The translations under genes were made by a program, and so were the position numbers. A DNA stretch of 63,281 bases from Gemmatimonadota bacterium (GTDB lineage Bacteria > Latescibacterota > UBA2968 > UBA8231), in NCBI GenBank assembly GCA_018672475.1, contig JABHFS010000164.1, positions 1 through 63,281 of the forward strand. The letters run 5' to 3'. Numbering within the stretch: the first letter of the stretch is position 1; every line of letters starts with the position of its first letter. Below are positions 17,617 through 25,802 of the stretch, in pieces. The notes under the pieces were generated by a model. That model had not been told where the DNA came from. It did not search any database and saw nothing but the letters and a program-made list of their open reading frames with translations.

Positions 17617-18234
17617 ATGATCTTGCTGCCAGTCCTGTACCGCCCTTTCGCCGTGCTGCTCATTTGCGCCACCACGGTCACCGCCGCACCCTTTCCCACC
17701 AATATGGACCTGCTTGTCGAAACCGTCGCCAGCGCCGTCGACGCGGGCCTCGCTGAGATGGATATGCCGGACGACACGGCCGCGGCCCCGCTCTTGCTCG
17801 TTCCACAAAGCAAGCACGACGCCAATTGGATGGTCGACCACTTGCTATCCAGCAAACTGCTCGATCGCGGTTTTAACGTGACCCTCGACTCGACGGCAAA
17901 ACAATTGTCGCACATGCGCCTATCCTATCGCCTACTCGACCTCGGCGTCACCGGCCAGTCGGGCCTGCGCGGCAGCGAGGTCGATCGGCAGGGCCGGGTC
18001 ACCCTCGCCCTGCGTCTGAGCGACGAGCGCAGCGACGCCGTGCACTGGCAGGATGAAATCACCCGCACCCGCCGCGACCGCGTTCCGAAAAGCCAAATCG
18101 AAGTGCTGCAGCACGACAAATTCAAATTCGCCAAGACCGAGCTCGAGGAACAAACCTGGGGCAAATTCGTCGAACCTGTGATCGTGTCCACCGTACTCGG
18201 CGGGCTCATCTACCTCTTCTTCTCCAACCGCTGA
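17617..18234 (+). CDS. Envelope protein of unknown function with signal peptide and C-terminal membrane helix
   Basis: This 205-aa protein does not match a family I can name. It has an N-terminal signal peptide (cleaved near VTAA, residues 1-23), a soluble beta/alpha region and a final hydrophobic helix (VIVSTVLGGLIYLFF) near residues 187-202. The pattern LLLVPQSKHDANWMVDHLL followed by FNVTLDS resembles small penicillin-binding-protein activators or FlgO-like domains that sum exported dosage, but the match is weak. TGAGGA at 17611-17616 abuts the ATG at 17617, so an in-frame TTG at 17623 has better spacing and may be the true start. It lies between the CpoB-like and BamD lipoprotein genes. 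Confidence 0.7.
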   Translation: MILLPVLYRPFAVLLICATTVTAAPFPTNMDLLVETVASAVDAGLAEMDMPDDTAAAPLLLVPQSKHDANWMVDHLLSSKLLDRGFNVTLDSTAKQLSHMRLSYRLLDLGVTGQSGLRGSEVDRQGRVTLALRLSDERSDAVHWQDEITRTRRDRVPKSQIEVLQHDKFKFAKTELEEQTWGKFVEPVIVSTVLGGLIYLFFSNR

Positions 18235-18252
18235 GCCAATTTGACCATACTC

Positions 18253-18999
18253 ATGAAATACCTCGCAATCTTCGCCCTTTCGTTAGGGCTTTCCGCCTGC
18301 GCCAGCACCACCCCCGAAAAACTCAAAGGCGCCGAACACTATTTCTCCGAAGGCCAGAAGGCGATGGGGAAAAATCGCTGCATTGAGGCCTCCGAGCAGT
18401 TCCAGCGCCTCGTTAGCAATTTTCCCGGCTCGCAACGCGTCGCCGAGGCGCAGTTCATGCTCGCCGAAGCCTACTTCTGCAGCGAGGACTGGGTCAACTC
18501 CGGCTTCGAATACCAGCGCATCGTTGACATCTACCCCTCCAGCGAATGGGTCACCGAATCGCAGTTCAAGATCGGCGAGGCCTATTTTCGCCAGTTGCGC
18601 CGGGCCGAGCTCGACCAGAAGGAGACCTTCGAGGCGCTGACCGCCTTCCGCTACTTTATCGAGGACCATCCGGATTCCCCGCGCGTCGAAGACGCCCGCC
18701 AACGCATCGTCGACTGCCGCAACCTGCTCGCCCAAAAACAGTACGAGAGCGGCCACCTCTACCATAGACAGGGCCACCTTGACGCCGCGAAGATCACCTA
18801 CGAAGAGGTCCTGCGCAATTATCCAGACACCGACTGGTACTGGACGACTCTGTTTCGCATGGGGGAAATCGCCCGCGCCCAGGACGATGTCGACCTGGCG
18901 GTGCGCTACTGGAAAGAAGTCCTGCAAAATAGCGAAGACGAGGAGCTGATCAAGGACGTGCAGAAGCATCTGTCGAATTTGGACGAATCGGCGGGTTAG
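18253..18999 (+). CDS. bamD: Outer-membrane assembly lipoprotein BamD
   Basis: This 248-aa protein starts at the ATG giving MKYLAIFALSLGLSAC; an in-frame TTG 12 bp upstream would only extend the n-region. The lipobox LSAC gives an outer-membrane lipoprotein. Five TPRs follow, with the BamD pattern YFSEGQKAMGKNRCIEASEQ, NFPGSQRVAEAQFMLAEAYF and IVDIYPSSEWVTESQFKIGE, and then FRYFIEDHPDSPRVEDA. BamD is the essential partner of BamA in folding beta-barrels into the outer membrane, which fits the many barrel genes here. Eighteen bases separate it from the upstream gene and two from nadD. Confidence 0.88.
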   Translation: MKYLAIFALSLGLSACASTTPEKLKGAEHYFSEGQKAMGKNRCIEASEQFQRLVSNFPGSQRVAEAQFMLAEAYFCSEDWVNSGFEYQRIVDIYPSSEWVTESQFKIGEAYFRQLRRAELDQKETFEALTAFRYFIEDHPDSPRVEDARQRIVDCRNLLAQKQYESGHLYHRQGHLDAAKITYEEVLRNYPDTDWYWTTLFRMGEIARAQDDVDLAVRYWKEVLQNSEDEELIKDVQKHLSNLDESAG

Positions 19000-19001
19000 G
19001 G

Positions 19002-19589
19002 ATGCGGCGCATCGGCGTCATCGGCGGCACCTTCGACCCCATCCACAACGGCCATTTATTGCTGGCCCGCTTCGCCCTCGAAGAAATCCCCCTCAACGAA
19101 GTGCTCTTTATCCCGGCGGCCGACCCGCCGCTTAAACCGGGCGCCTTCGCCCCGGGGGCAGAGCGTTTGGCGATGGTCGAACACGCCATTGCCGGTTGCG
19201 GCGATTTCTCCGCCTCCCGCGTCGAGTTGGACCGCCCGGGCAAATCCTACACCGTCGACACCCTGAAAATACTGCACCAGATGCACTCGGACAGCGCCTT
19301 CTTCTTTATCATCGGTGCCGACAACGCCGCGCAGATGAATTCCTGGCACGATCCCGAAGGGATTCTTGCGCAATGCACCGTCGTCACCGGATCGCGGTCG
19401 ACCAACACCTCCGGCGGCGACCCCAGGCTCATTGACCGCCTGCTCTTTATCGACACCCCGCTCATCGACCTTTCTTCGACCCAGATCAGAAAACGCCTGG
19501 CCGCCGGCCGATCTATCCGCTACATGGTGCCCGAAACGGTCGAAACCTATATCCGCGAGAAAGGACTCTACACCACGCCATGTTTATGA
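19002..19589 (+). CDS. nadD: Nicotinate-nucleotide adenylyltransferase
   Basis: This 195-aa enzyme forms deamido-NAD from nicotinate mononucleotide and ATP in NAD synthesis. The signature GGTFDPIHNGHL (residues about 8-19) contains the HxGH-type nucleotidyltransferase motif. FIIGADNAAQM at about 103-113 and SSTQIRKRLAAG at about 158-169 (ISSTxIR motif) complete the NadD pattern. The length is typical. It starts 2 bp after bamD and overlaps thrC by 10 bp. Confidence 0.95.
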   Translation: MRRIGVIGGTFDPIHNGHLLLARFALEEIPLNEVLFIPAADPPLKPGAFAPGAERLAMVEHAIAGCGDFSASRVELDRPGKSYTVDTLKILHQMHSDSAFFFIIGADNAAQMNSWHDPEGILAQCTVVTGSRSTNTSGGDPRLIDRLLFIDTPLIDLSSTQIRKRLAAGRSIRYMVPETVETYIREKGLYTTPCL

Positions 19590-20755
19590 CCCATCTCGAA
19601 TGCGCGCGCACCGGCCAACACTACGACGCCGACGCCCTACACAATCTCTCAGAGGTCGGCGCCCCCTTGCTCGCCCGCTACGACCTCGAAAAAGCCACTG
19701 ACGCGCTCTCCCGCGAACAACTCAAGGACCGACCGGCCAATATGTGGCGCTATCGCGAAGTCATGCCGATTAGTACTCTCGAAGAAATCGTCTCCCTAGG
19801 TGAAGGTTTCACGCCCATACACCACACCACGCGCCTAGGCCAATGGGCTGGTTTCTCGCAACTCTACATCAAAGACGAATCGCTTAACCCCACCGGCTCG
19901 TTCAAAGCCCGCGGCCTCTCCGCCGCTGTCACAGCCGCCAAGGCGCGCGGCGCAACAAAACTCGCCATTCCCACCGCCGGCAACGCCGGTGGCGCGCTTT
20001 CGGCCTACGCGGCCGCCTGTGGGCTGCCCGCCATCGTCTTTATGCCGCGCGACACACCCTCGGCCTTCGCCATCGAATGTAAATCCTACGGCGCGGAGTT
20101 AGAGTTAGTCGACGGCCTGATCAGCGACTGCGGCAAGATCGTTGGCGAGCGCAAAGAAAAAGAAGGCTGGTTCGATGTCTCGACGCTCAAGGAGCCCTAT
20201 CGCGTCGAGGGCAAAAAGACCATGGGCTACGAGTTGGCCGAGCAATTCGCCTGGACCCTACCCGATGTGGTAATCTATCCCACTGGCGGCGGTACCGGGC
20301 TGATCGGCATGTGGAAGGCCTTTGACGAAATGGAAAAGATGGGCTGGATCGGCTCCGCCCGCCCGCGCATGGTCTCGGTGCAAGCCGAGGGCTGCGCGCC
20401 GATCGTGCGCGCCTTTGCGCAAGGCGACGAAACGGCTGAGATGTGGCAAGACGCGGCGACCGTAGCCTCCGGCTTGCGCGTGCCCGGTGCCGTCGGCGAC
20501 TTCCTAATGCTGCGCGCCTTGCGCGAAAGCGGCGGCACGGCTGTGGCCGTCAGCGACGAAGAGCTGGTCGAGCATTCGCACACGATCGCCGCACATAGCG
20601 GAATTTTCCCCGCGCCAGAAGGCGGCGCGACATTGGCGGCCCTGCTCAAGCTCAAAGAGCAGGGATTGGTCGACAAAGACGAGCGGGTGGTGCTCTTTAA
20701 CACCGGGTCGGGCTATAAGTATCTGGAGGCATTGTCCGGGGGTTTAGTGTCTTGA
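19580..20755 (+). CDS. thrC: Threonine synthase
   Basis: This 391-aa PLP enzyme converts O-phosphohomoserine to threonine. The PLP lysine is K109 in GSFKARG, and the phosphate-binding glycine-rich loop is PTGGGTGLIGMW at about residues 234-245. LGEGFTPI (about 73-80) and the N-terminal CxxTGxxYD-type segment (CARTGQHYD) are characteristic of the short ThrC subfamily. A second ATG two codons downstream could also be the start. The 10-bp overlap with nadD indicates coupled translation. The gene is the last of the GC-rich cluster before the AT-rich island. Confidence 0.93.
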   Translation: MFMTHLECARTGQHYDADALHNLSEVGAPLLARYDLEKATDALSREQLKDRPANMWRYREVMPISTLEEIVSLGEGFTPIHHTTRLGQWAGFSQLYIKDESLNPTGSFKARGLSAAVTAAKARGATKLAIPTAGNAGGALSAYAAACGLPAIVFMPRDTPSAFAIECKSYGAELELVDGLISDCGKIVGERKEKEGWFDVSTLKEPYRVEGKKTMGYELAEQFAWTLPDVVIYPTGGGTGLIGMWKAFDEMEKMGWIGSARPRMVSVQAEGCAPIVRAFAQGDETAEMWQDAATVASGLRVPGAVGDFLMLRALRESGGTAVAVSDEELVEHSHTIAAHSGIFPAPEGGATLAALLKLKEQGLVDKDERVVLFNTGSGYKYLEALSGGLVS

Positions 20756-21080
20756 CGGATTTCGGGTGGCTGTCGCTCGTTCAAAATTTCTGTAACTAGG
20801 CATGCTGCCTGATATACCCCTATAAGTCTGCACACTATAAGTATCATCTGAGGGGGTGAAGAAAGTGTGACGGAGGGGGTCAAATAACTAAATCGACAAT
20901 CTACTGAGATTTGTTGAATTTATGACATTCTTACTATAAACGGATTGATCGGGCCCTGGTGGGGAAGTGGTTTTTTCAAATAAAAAAATCCAGTATCTAT
21001 TTGTTATTTCAGGACTTAATAGTTGTAGTCCGCCAGGTAAGAATCAGAATCAGATGGTTCATTTAGGGGATTCCAATGTC
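20756..21080. other. Non-coding stretch between thrC and the tRNA promoter
   Basis: There is no supported gene here. Base composition falls sharply after thrC. Two GGAGGGGGTC-like G-runs (about 20850-20881) and a run of A and T around 20974-20990 are visible, but no clear hairpin with a T-tract, so the thrC terminator is not identified. Confidence 0.5.
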
Positions 21081-21109
21081 TTGACGAAGTCAGTAGGGTG
21101 TCTTATCTT
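21081..21109 (+). promoter_or_regulatory. Promoter of tRNA-Arg
   Basis: TTGACG at 21081-21086 and TATCTT at 21104-21109 have an exact 17-bp spacer. The tRNA begins 32 bp after the -10 box, a normal leader length. Confidence 0.6.
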
Positions 21110-21141
21110 TTATGTCTTCAATTATTTAGACTGAATTTAGT

Positions 21142-21218
21142 GCACCCATAGCTCAATTGGATAGAGCACCTGACTACGGATCAGGAGGTTGGGGGTTCGA
21201 GTCCCTCTGGGTGCACCA
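21142..21218 (+). tRNA. tRNA-Arg (anticodon ACG), CCA encoded
   Basis: The 77-nt cloverleaf is complete. The acceptor stem is GCACCCA/TGGGTGC, the D stem GCTC/GAGC, the anticodon stem CCTGA/TCAGG with loop CTACGGA, and the T loop TTCGAGT. The discriminator is A and CCA is encoded. ACG is read as ICG and decodes CGU, CGC and CGA. It marks the left edge of an AT-rich, low-density region whose far side carries a degenerate copy of the tRNA 3' half (26586-26634), so it is the likely integration target. Confidence 0.97.
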
Positions 21219-21262
21219 TTATTAGTTAACTTGTTGATTATAAACAAGTTTATAGCAGTATA

Positions 21263-21331
21263 CGAGTGAATTGCTTCACTCGAAAATACCCCCGATTGAG
21301 CACATAATCAGCTGCTCACTTGGGGGTTTTT
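21263..21331 (+). terminator. Stem-loop plus rho-independent terminator after tRNA-Arg
   Basis: CGAGTGAA (21263-21270) and TTCACTCG (21275-21282) form a perfect 8-bp hairpin. A second, longer stem runs from CCCCCGATTGAGCA (21289-21302) to TGCTCACTTGGGGG (21313-21326) and is followed by five T. Confidence 0.8.
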
Positions 21332-21353
21332 CGTATGGATATTTATCGTTGTT

Positions 21354-21518
21354 ATGAACTCTTTCTCACCGATAGGAAAATCAGTGGTTGTAGTGGAGAA
21401 CGGGTCTGATAAATTGACGATATCAGCACAAAGAGATGCATTCAGCACTGACTTCATCAAGAAAAACTATGAAGAGGTCTTAAAGCAGCTCGCAGATAAA
21501 CCGATTGAACTAATCTGA
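21354..21518 (+). CDS. Small hypothetical protein (54 aa)
   Basis: An ATG-initiated frame encodes a soluble 54-residue protein with plausible composition: a short beta-like start (SVVVVENG) and a helical end (DFIKKNYEEVLKQLADKPIE). It stops 17 bp before the next gene on the same strand, which suggests a two-gene unit. No family is recognised and no strong ribosome-binding site is seen. It could be non-coding. Confidence 0.4.
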   Translation: MNSFSPIGKSVVVVENGSDKLTISAQRDAFSTDFIKKNYEEVLKQLADKPIELI

Positions 21519-21535
21519 AAGGATAAATCAAAGGT

Positions 21536-21739
21536 ATGCCTTGGTATGCGGCTGTTGCTTTCGTCATTTGTTTAATTTTTTATTGGTATAGCATGCACCT
21601 CCGTGCGGAAGACGCAGAAAAAAAAGAAGAAATGGAAAGATTAGCCGCAGAACGCTACAAAGAAGAGCAATACAAGCAGTATCTTGTAGCGAAGAGATTA
21701 GCCGAAGAAGAAGATGACGAAGATGAAGACAAAGAATAA
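21536..21739 (+). CDS. Small single-pass membrane protein with charged helical tail
   Basis: This 67-aa protein has one N-terminal membrane helix (about residues 4-20), then a highly charged helix rich in Glu, Lys and Arg, ending in an acidic tail (EEEDDEDEDKE). AAAGG lies just upstream of the ATG. It faces the convergent anchor-protein gene across 29 bp. The function is unknown; a small membrane scaffold or regulator is possible. The composition is AT-rich like the rest of the island. Confidence 0.5.
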   Translation: MPWYAAVAFVICLIFYWYSMHLRAEDAEKKEEMERLAAERYKEEQYKQYLVAKRLAEEEDDEDEDKE

Positions 21740-21768
21740 TAAGTGTACTCTGGATACGGATATTAAAT

Positions 21769-22404
21769 TTATCCCTCATCCATAAGTTCGATATCGGAAT
21801 ATTCACCATTTGTTTGCAGGGTAACGGTGATCGTTTCAGATGTCCGATTTCTCCAGAACCATCCATGATTCCCATCAAAGGCGGCTTCCAGAACCCCTGA
21901 ACTTTTTTGTTCCGACCCTTTACTATAACTGTGATAGTTAATGTCCAATTTTTTTGAATCGCCATGTACATCAAAGTTGGCACGGCCACCATCGGTCCAC
22001 CATGTATACTGGACCTTGCTTCCTTTCGTCATAGTAACCTTGATTTCCGTACCTTGATCAGGAACAAGCGTCACTTTCATTTCATGGTTCAGAAGAGCCA
22101 CTTCTGGCACTATGGGTTCGGAGACGGGTTGTACGACGTTCTCTTCTATAGAAGGAACGGACTGCTTGCTGGTGGCCGTAACTTTCCTATCGGCAGCCGC
22201 TTCCTTGGCAAGGGACATTTTAATCTCCCCCATTCTTTTTAGTCCCAAAACATGGCCGATGCCCGTGGGGTCAATCCCGTATTCTGCCGGAAGCACAGCC
22301 GTTACAAGAATAGCAACCGCCACCAAAGAAGCCAGTATTGTTGACTTGACAAGCTTTCCTGTTGAGGGAAGCTCTACCTTTGCAGGGCTATTTGTACTAT
22401 ACAC
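21769..22404 (-). CDS. Transmembrane anchor protein, partner of HupE/UreJ-like permease
   Basis: This 211-aa protein starts at a GTG with AAGGGAAAA upstream. It has a cytoplasmic N-terminus, one membrane helix at about residues 22-42 (ILASLVAVAILVTAVLPAEY) and a periplasmic beta-rich domain that ends with HGWFWRNRTSETITVTLQ. This matches proteins commonly annotated as 'transmembrane anchor protein', which accompany HupE/UreJ-type permeases in marine Gammaproteobacteria. Here it follows the HupE-like gene by 39 bp on the same strand, so the pair is conserved. The molecular role has not been shown; holding a metal-uptake assembly is the usual guess. Confidence 0.75.
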   Translation of the reverse strand: MYSTNSPAKVELPSTGKLVKSTILASLVAVAILVTAVLPAEYGIDPTGIGHVLGLKRMGEIKMSLAKEAAADRKVTATSKQSVPSIEENVVQPVSEPIVPEVALLNHEMKVTLVPDQGTEIKVTMTKGSKVQYTWWTDGGRANFDVHGDSKKLDINYHSYSKGSEQKSSGVLEAAFDGNHGWFWRNRTSETITVTLQTNGEYSDIELMDEG

Positions 22405-22443
22405 GATACGTTTTCCCTTATTGCTGGTTGTGTTGATGGCAAT

Positions 22444-23277
22444 CTAAAAAATGAAGAAACCGGTTAACTGGTATCCAATCAGCAAGAACCCTGCGGCCAT
22501 CATGACGGTATTTACCGTATAAGCATGGCGCAGAAAGCTATCGAAACGCCGCCAGTATCCCATAGCAATTAAGATTCCGGCTAGGGCCAGTATCTGTCCC
22601 AACTCGACACCGACATTAAAGGCGAATAAGTTGGGGACCAGACCCTCAGGAGAAATTTTATAATCCAGCACTTTGCTCGCCAAACCCAAACCATGGAAAA
22701 GTCCGAAAATAAGCGTGGCTACTTTAGTATTTGGCTGAACTCCAAACCAACGTTGATAAGCCCCCATATTGTCGAGCGCCTTATATACGATGGAAAAGCC
22801 TATAATTGCATCAATGAGATATGCGCTCACACTGATTTCCAGCAAAACCCCAGAGAGCAGAGTGATTATATGGCCAACGGCAAATAAGGTGACATAAATA
22901 CTGACTTCTTTGAGGCGGTATATAAAGAAGATTACCCCAAGTAAGAACAGCAGATGGTCATATCCCGTCATCATGTGCTTGGCGCCAAGGTAAACAAAGG
23001 GCAAAAGCATCGTTCCTGAGCTTTCCTGTATATAACCTTTATCACCTTCTGTAACGCCGTGAGCAAAGGCATCTGGAATCATGCCCAACATCATAATCAT
23101 ACAGGCTAGTACGCCTATAAAGAGAGTTTTGTTGTCATCGTCTTTGGCAAATACACCTACAAAAACGAAAAATAAGCCTATAAATAATACTAACCAAGCG
23201 GGTATCCAAGACCAAAGCGCACTCCAAGCCATACAACCGACGGTTATTGCGGCTGCCCAAAAAGCTGCGGCTCCCAT
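22444..23277 (-). CDS. HupE/UreJ-family membrane permease
   Basis: This 277-aa integral membrane protein has seven to eight helices. It carries the HupE/UreJ_2 signatures: GAKHMMTGYDHLLFLL with a His and an Asp-His pair in a membrane context, GHIITLLSG, and GLFHGLGLASKVL. HupE/UreJ proteins are linked to nickel or cobalt supply for hydrogenase and urease, but the branch with an anchor-protein partner usually occurs without either enzyme, as here, so the substrate is open. The start has a good GGAG ribosome-binding site. Its composition and location between tRNA-Arg and the tRNA remnant mark it as acquired cargo. Confidence 0.82.
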   Translation of the reverse strand: MGAAAFWAAAITVGCMAWSALWSWIPAWLVLFIGLFFVFVGVFAKDDDNKTLFIGVLACMIMMLGMIPDAFAHGVTEGDKGYIQESSGTMLLPFVYLGAKHMMTGYDHLLFLLGVIFFIYRLKEVSIYVTLFAVGHIITLLSGVLLEISVSAYLIDAIIGFSIVYKALDNMGAYQRWFGVQPNTKVATLIFGLFHGLGLASKVLDYKISPEGLVPNLFAFNVGVELGQILALAGILIAMGYWRRFDSFLRHAYTVNTVMMAAGFLLIGYQLTGFFIF

Positions 23278-23393
23278 AATGATTTTCTCCTATTCCTCTT
23301 TAATATCCGTATCGTGAGTACATAGGTCTTTATTCTTCCATAAGTTCATGAACTCTCTGCTCCATCCTATGGTTAGCGAGTTCGCAGAATGAA

Positions 23394-23675
23394 TTATTTA
23401 GGATCATAGCCACAGAAGTAGGCGCCAAACCCAAGAGCAGACACCCCAGTTGTTCCTGAACCACATGTGGGATCTACCACTAGCATGCCTGGTCTAATCA
23501 CACCTGCCAAGATTGTATCCACCAGTTCCACAGGCATGATTGAGGTGTGTTTAACATTACCACCAAAGTCAATACTCTGTGTCGTTGCCCGATTAACTCT
23601 TAGGATATCTCTCTTCATCTTGCCTAGTGGATGTTTCAAGCTACTGGAGACAGATTTATTCCATCTATAGATGGT
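23394..23675 (-). pseudogene. Fragment of an N4/N6 DNA methyltransferase
   Basis: The minus-strand frame encodes the catalytic end of a site-specific DNA methylase. IYRWNKSVSSSLKHPLGKM is followed by HTSIMPVELVDTIL and the AdoMet motif VVDPTCGSGTTGVSALGFGA, ending FCGYDPK. The AdoMet pocket is nearly intact, but the frame is closed by a stop on the N-terminal side and ends right after the GYDPK strand. No DPPY-type motif or target-recognition domain remains. A TTG at 23637-23639 could start an 81-residue piece, but it would not be a functional methylase. It is probably the debris of a restriction-modification gene in the island. Confidence 0.7.
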
Positions 23676-24018
23676 TCAGACCTGGTCCTCAAATTTGAAA
23701 TTATTGAAGTATATAAAGGGTTAAAATATAACGATACGGCAATTACCGAAATATATTTTGATGGAATTGATGTGCATTAACGCAGTCTATAACAAAAGAT
23801 TATGCTCACTTAAAGTGCTTTTATCACCCCACTCAGAAAAACATCCTTTGACATTCTCCGTGCAGAAGTTGCTGACTTCCAAAACAAGAATATGGTAATA
23901 TCTGTATTTCCATGCCCTGGCGGAGATTAATTTCATTGTGATTTGACTATTTTCAAATTAGATTGCTGCTGTTCTCGCTGAATTCCGGCTATTAAGCATG
24001 GAAACTGGAAGGAAAAAC
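23676..24018. other. AT-rich stretch without a recognisable gene
   Basis: There is no supported gene between the methylase fragment and the barrel gene. Stop codons are frequent in all frames. GGAAGGA at 24007-24013 is the ribosome-binding site for the ATG at 24019. Confidence 0.5.
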
Positions 24019-24609
24019 ATGAATTCGATTCGAATAATGTTCGTTGCCTCATTACTATTTTTGGGGTTGGGAGTCCGGTGCGAAGCGGCAGAGAACCAAT
24101 TAGAGAAATGGTACATGTATTGGGGGTTGGGTATCTCTAACATTAAACATCCTGAGCCTTTCGATGGGTTGCTTAATTTACTCGAAGTGTTTCCTGGGGT
24201 CACTCGCACTCAGCTTAATTTAGACCTACTGGGATTTTACAAGCCTGTAAACACGAAAATGATGGCAGGCTTTGTGATTAATGGTGCCGCTGACCGTACT
24301 GAAGTGGAAGGAGAGGGTTCGATGCAAGTCAACCTCTATACTTATGCTGCTAGTGTACAGTACTTTCCTAAGGAGATTGGAAAAGGCTTGTTTTGCCGCG
24401 GTGATTTTGGTGTAGCAAGTGCCAATGTATCAATCGATGATGAAGACCAAGGGGCATCCGACTCTGGCCTCGGCTTATTGGTAGGCATAGGCTATGCCCA
24501 TCCCATCACACCAGGCACTCGACTTGCACTGAATCTCAATTATGCTTCGCGCTCTATAGAAGGAGACCATTGGGGAACCGTCGGAATTTCACTCGGAGGC
24601 CTTTTTTAG
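24019..24609 (+). CDS. Small outer-membrane beta-barrel protein (OmpA/OmpW-like fold)
   Basis: This 196-aa protein starts at the second ATG of the frame, where GGAAGGA has correct spacing and the signal peptide is well formed (MNSIRIMFVASLLFLGLGV, cleaved near CEA). The mature part alternates hydrophobic and polar residues, with strand pairs such as YWGLGISNI, MAGFVINGAAD, LYTYAASVQYFP and LLVGIGYAHP, and it ends in a C-terminal Phe. This is the pattern of an eight-stranded outer-membrane barrel (Omp_b-brl-like). A specific function cannot be assigned. It is cargo of the AT-rich island. Confidence 0.6.
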   Translation: MNSIRIMFVASLLFLGLGVRCEAAENQLEKWYMYWGLGISNIKHPEPFDGLLNLLEVFPGVTRTQLNLDLLGFYKPVNTKMMAGFVINGAADRTEVEGEGSMQVNLYTYAASVQYFPKEIGKGLFCRGDFGVASANVSIDDEDQGASDSGLGLLVGIGYAHPITPGTRLALNLNYASRSIEGDHWGTVGISLGGLF

Positions 24610-24679
24610 GATGAAATAGAATCTCAATTTCTTCCACACCAACGAAATCTTCCGAATCAAGCCTTGGAAAAATTCAAAT

Positions 24680-25185
24680 TCAGCCGGCAATAGATACGAT
24701 GGACTCGCTGGTGATTCCATTGATGGCCTCAGCGACGGAGGATCTTGAATAACTTGCTAAAGCCATAGGCGGATATTTTTCGACCACTGGCTGCAAACCG
24801 GCTATGACGGCATCGTCCCGTGCGGTATTGGGCTGGTATTGATAAACCGAATCACGAATGTCAACAACACGACAGGCCCGTCGAAGACTCACTGGATACG
24901 CCGTCTTCGCGTAATCGACGAGCTCTCGTCGTACGGCTGGATTTACAGCTTTTTTTATTAACAATATCCTTCAGCATCTTGTGGTCCAGGCTGAGGTCGG
25001 CATACATCTGTTGCCGCCGCCGATTTTCCTCTTCTAACTCGTTGAGCCGTTTGATATCGGATGCTTCCATACCGCCCTATGTACTCTTCCAACTGTAATA
25101 CGGCGCTTCGGCGGATCAGAATCTCGTACACTCTACATGTCGAGCCTATTTCACTCATTCTCATACACAAAAAATTCCCCGACAT
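24680..25185 (-). mobile_element. Degraded IS3-family insertion sequence (OrfA end + OrfB start)
   Basis: Pieces of both transposase genes are readable on the minus strand but in different frames. The OrfA C-terminus MEASDIKRLNELEEENRR plus QQMYADLSLDHKMLKDIVNKK lies at about 24950-25070. The OrfB N-terminus RRELVDYAKTAYPVSLRRAC followed by DSVYQYQPNTARDDAVI ends near 24680. The frame change between them may be the normal programmed -1 site, but OrfB lacks its DDE catalytic core, and the upstream part of OrfA is also frame-shifted (LEEYIGRYGSIRY). No clear terminal inverted repeats were found. It is an inactive remnant. Confidence 0.8.
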
Positions 25186-25217
25186 GAGGGTATGAAAACG
25201 AATTGATCTGAAATGGA

Positions 25218-25751
25218 CTACGGGTCATTTCCCTCACAATCCTCTACACATTTTCCATCTCTGTAAATGTCTTCGTCTACGATCTTTCCACTTTCGTAAT
25301 AAGCAATCACCTTACCCTCTTTTTCCCCAACTACATAGTTTGCTTCCCCTTTTATCTTTCCACTCTCGTAATAAGAAACAAAGGGACCCTCTTCTTTCCC
25401 ACCTACGTAGCGTCCTTCCCCTTTTACCTTTCCACTCTCGTAATAAGAAACAAAGGAACCCTCTTCTTTCCCACCTACGTAGCGTCCTTCCCCTTTTACC
25501 TTTCCACTCTCGTAATAAAAAACAAAGGAACCCTCTTCTTTCCCATCTATGTAGTGTCCTTCCCCTTTTACCTTCCCACTCTCGTAATAAGAAACAAAGG
25601 GACCCTCTTCTTTCCCATCTATGTAATTTCCTTCCCCCGACACCTTCCCATTATCATACTTTTCCGTGTGTGTCTTTATTAAGTGTCCACATCCATTAAA
25701 AACACCCACTACCCAACCTACGATCATCAGTATCAGAAGAAGTTTAGTCAT
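25218..25751 (-). CDS. MORN-repeat (YwqK-like) lipoprotein
   Basis: This 177-aa protein starts at the ATG giving MTKLLLILMIVGWVVGVF. A longer frame upstream only adds residues from an 18-bp simple repeat. A hydrophobic signal precedes Cys20 (FNGC), a weak lipobox, so it is probably a lipoprotein. The rest is six 24-residue MORN_2-type units of the form YYESGKVKGEGRYVGGKEEG. YwqK-like MORN proteins occur as putative antitoxin-like or effector-associated proteins, but their role is mostly unknown. The central units are nearly identical in DNA sequence, which points to recent expansion. Confidence 0.7.
   Translation of the reverse strand: MTKLLLILMIVGWVVGVFNGCGHLIKTHTEKYDNGKVSGEGNYIDGKEEGPFVSYYESGKVKGEGHYIDGKEEGSFVFYYESGKVKGEGRYVGGKEEGSFVSYYESGKVKGEGRYVGGKEEGPFVSYYESGKIKGEANYVVGEKEGKVIAYYESGKIVDEDIYRDGKCVEDCEGNDP
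25272..25700 (-). repeat. 72-bp tandem repeats within the MORN gene
   Basis: The anchor TTCCCC recurs at 25344, 25416, 25488, 25560 and 25632, exactly every 72 bp (24 codons). A more diverged unit begins near 25272. The central four differ at only a few positions. Units this similar can gain or lose copies by slippage or recombination without breaking the frame. Confidence 0.93.
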
Positions 25752-25802
25752 CGGTCCAAAGCTTTCCGCTTGTTGGCAAAATGGTCTCCGGTCTGAAAAT
25801 GG

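Noticed and set aside
24680..25185. Functional IS3-family element
   Set aside because: The OrfB catalytic core is absent, OrfA is broken and no terminal inverted repeats were found.
25272..25700. CRISPR-like regular repeats
   Set aside because: The 72-bp units are contiguous without unique spacers and are an in-frame part of the MORN gene.
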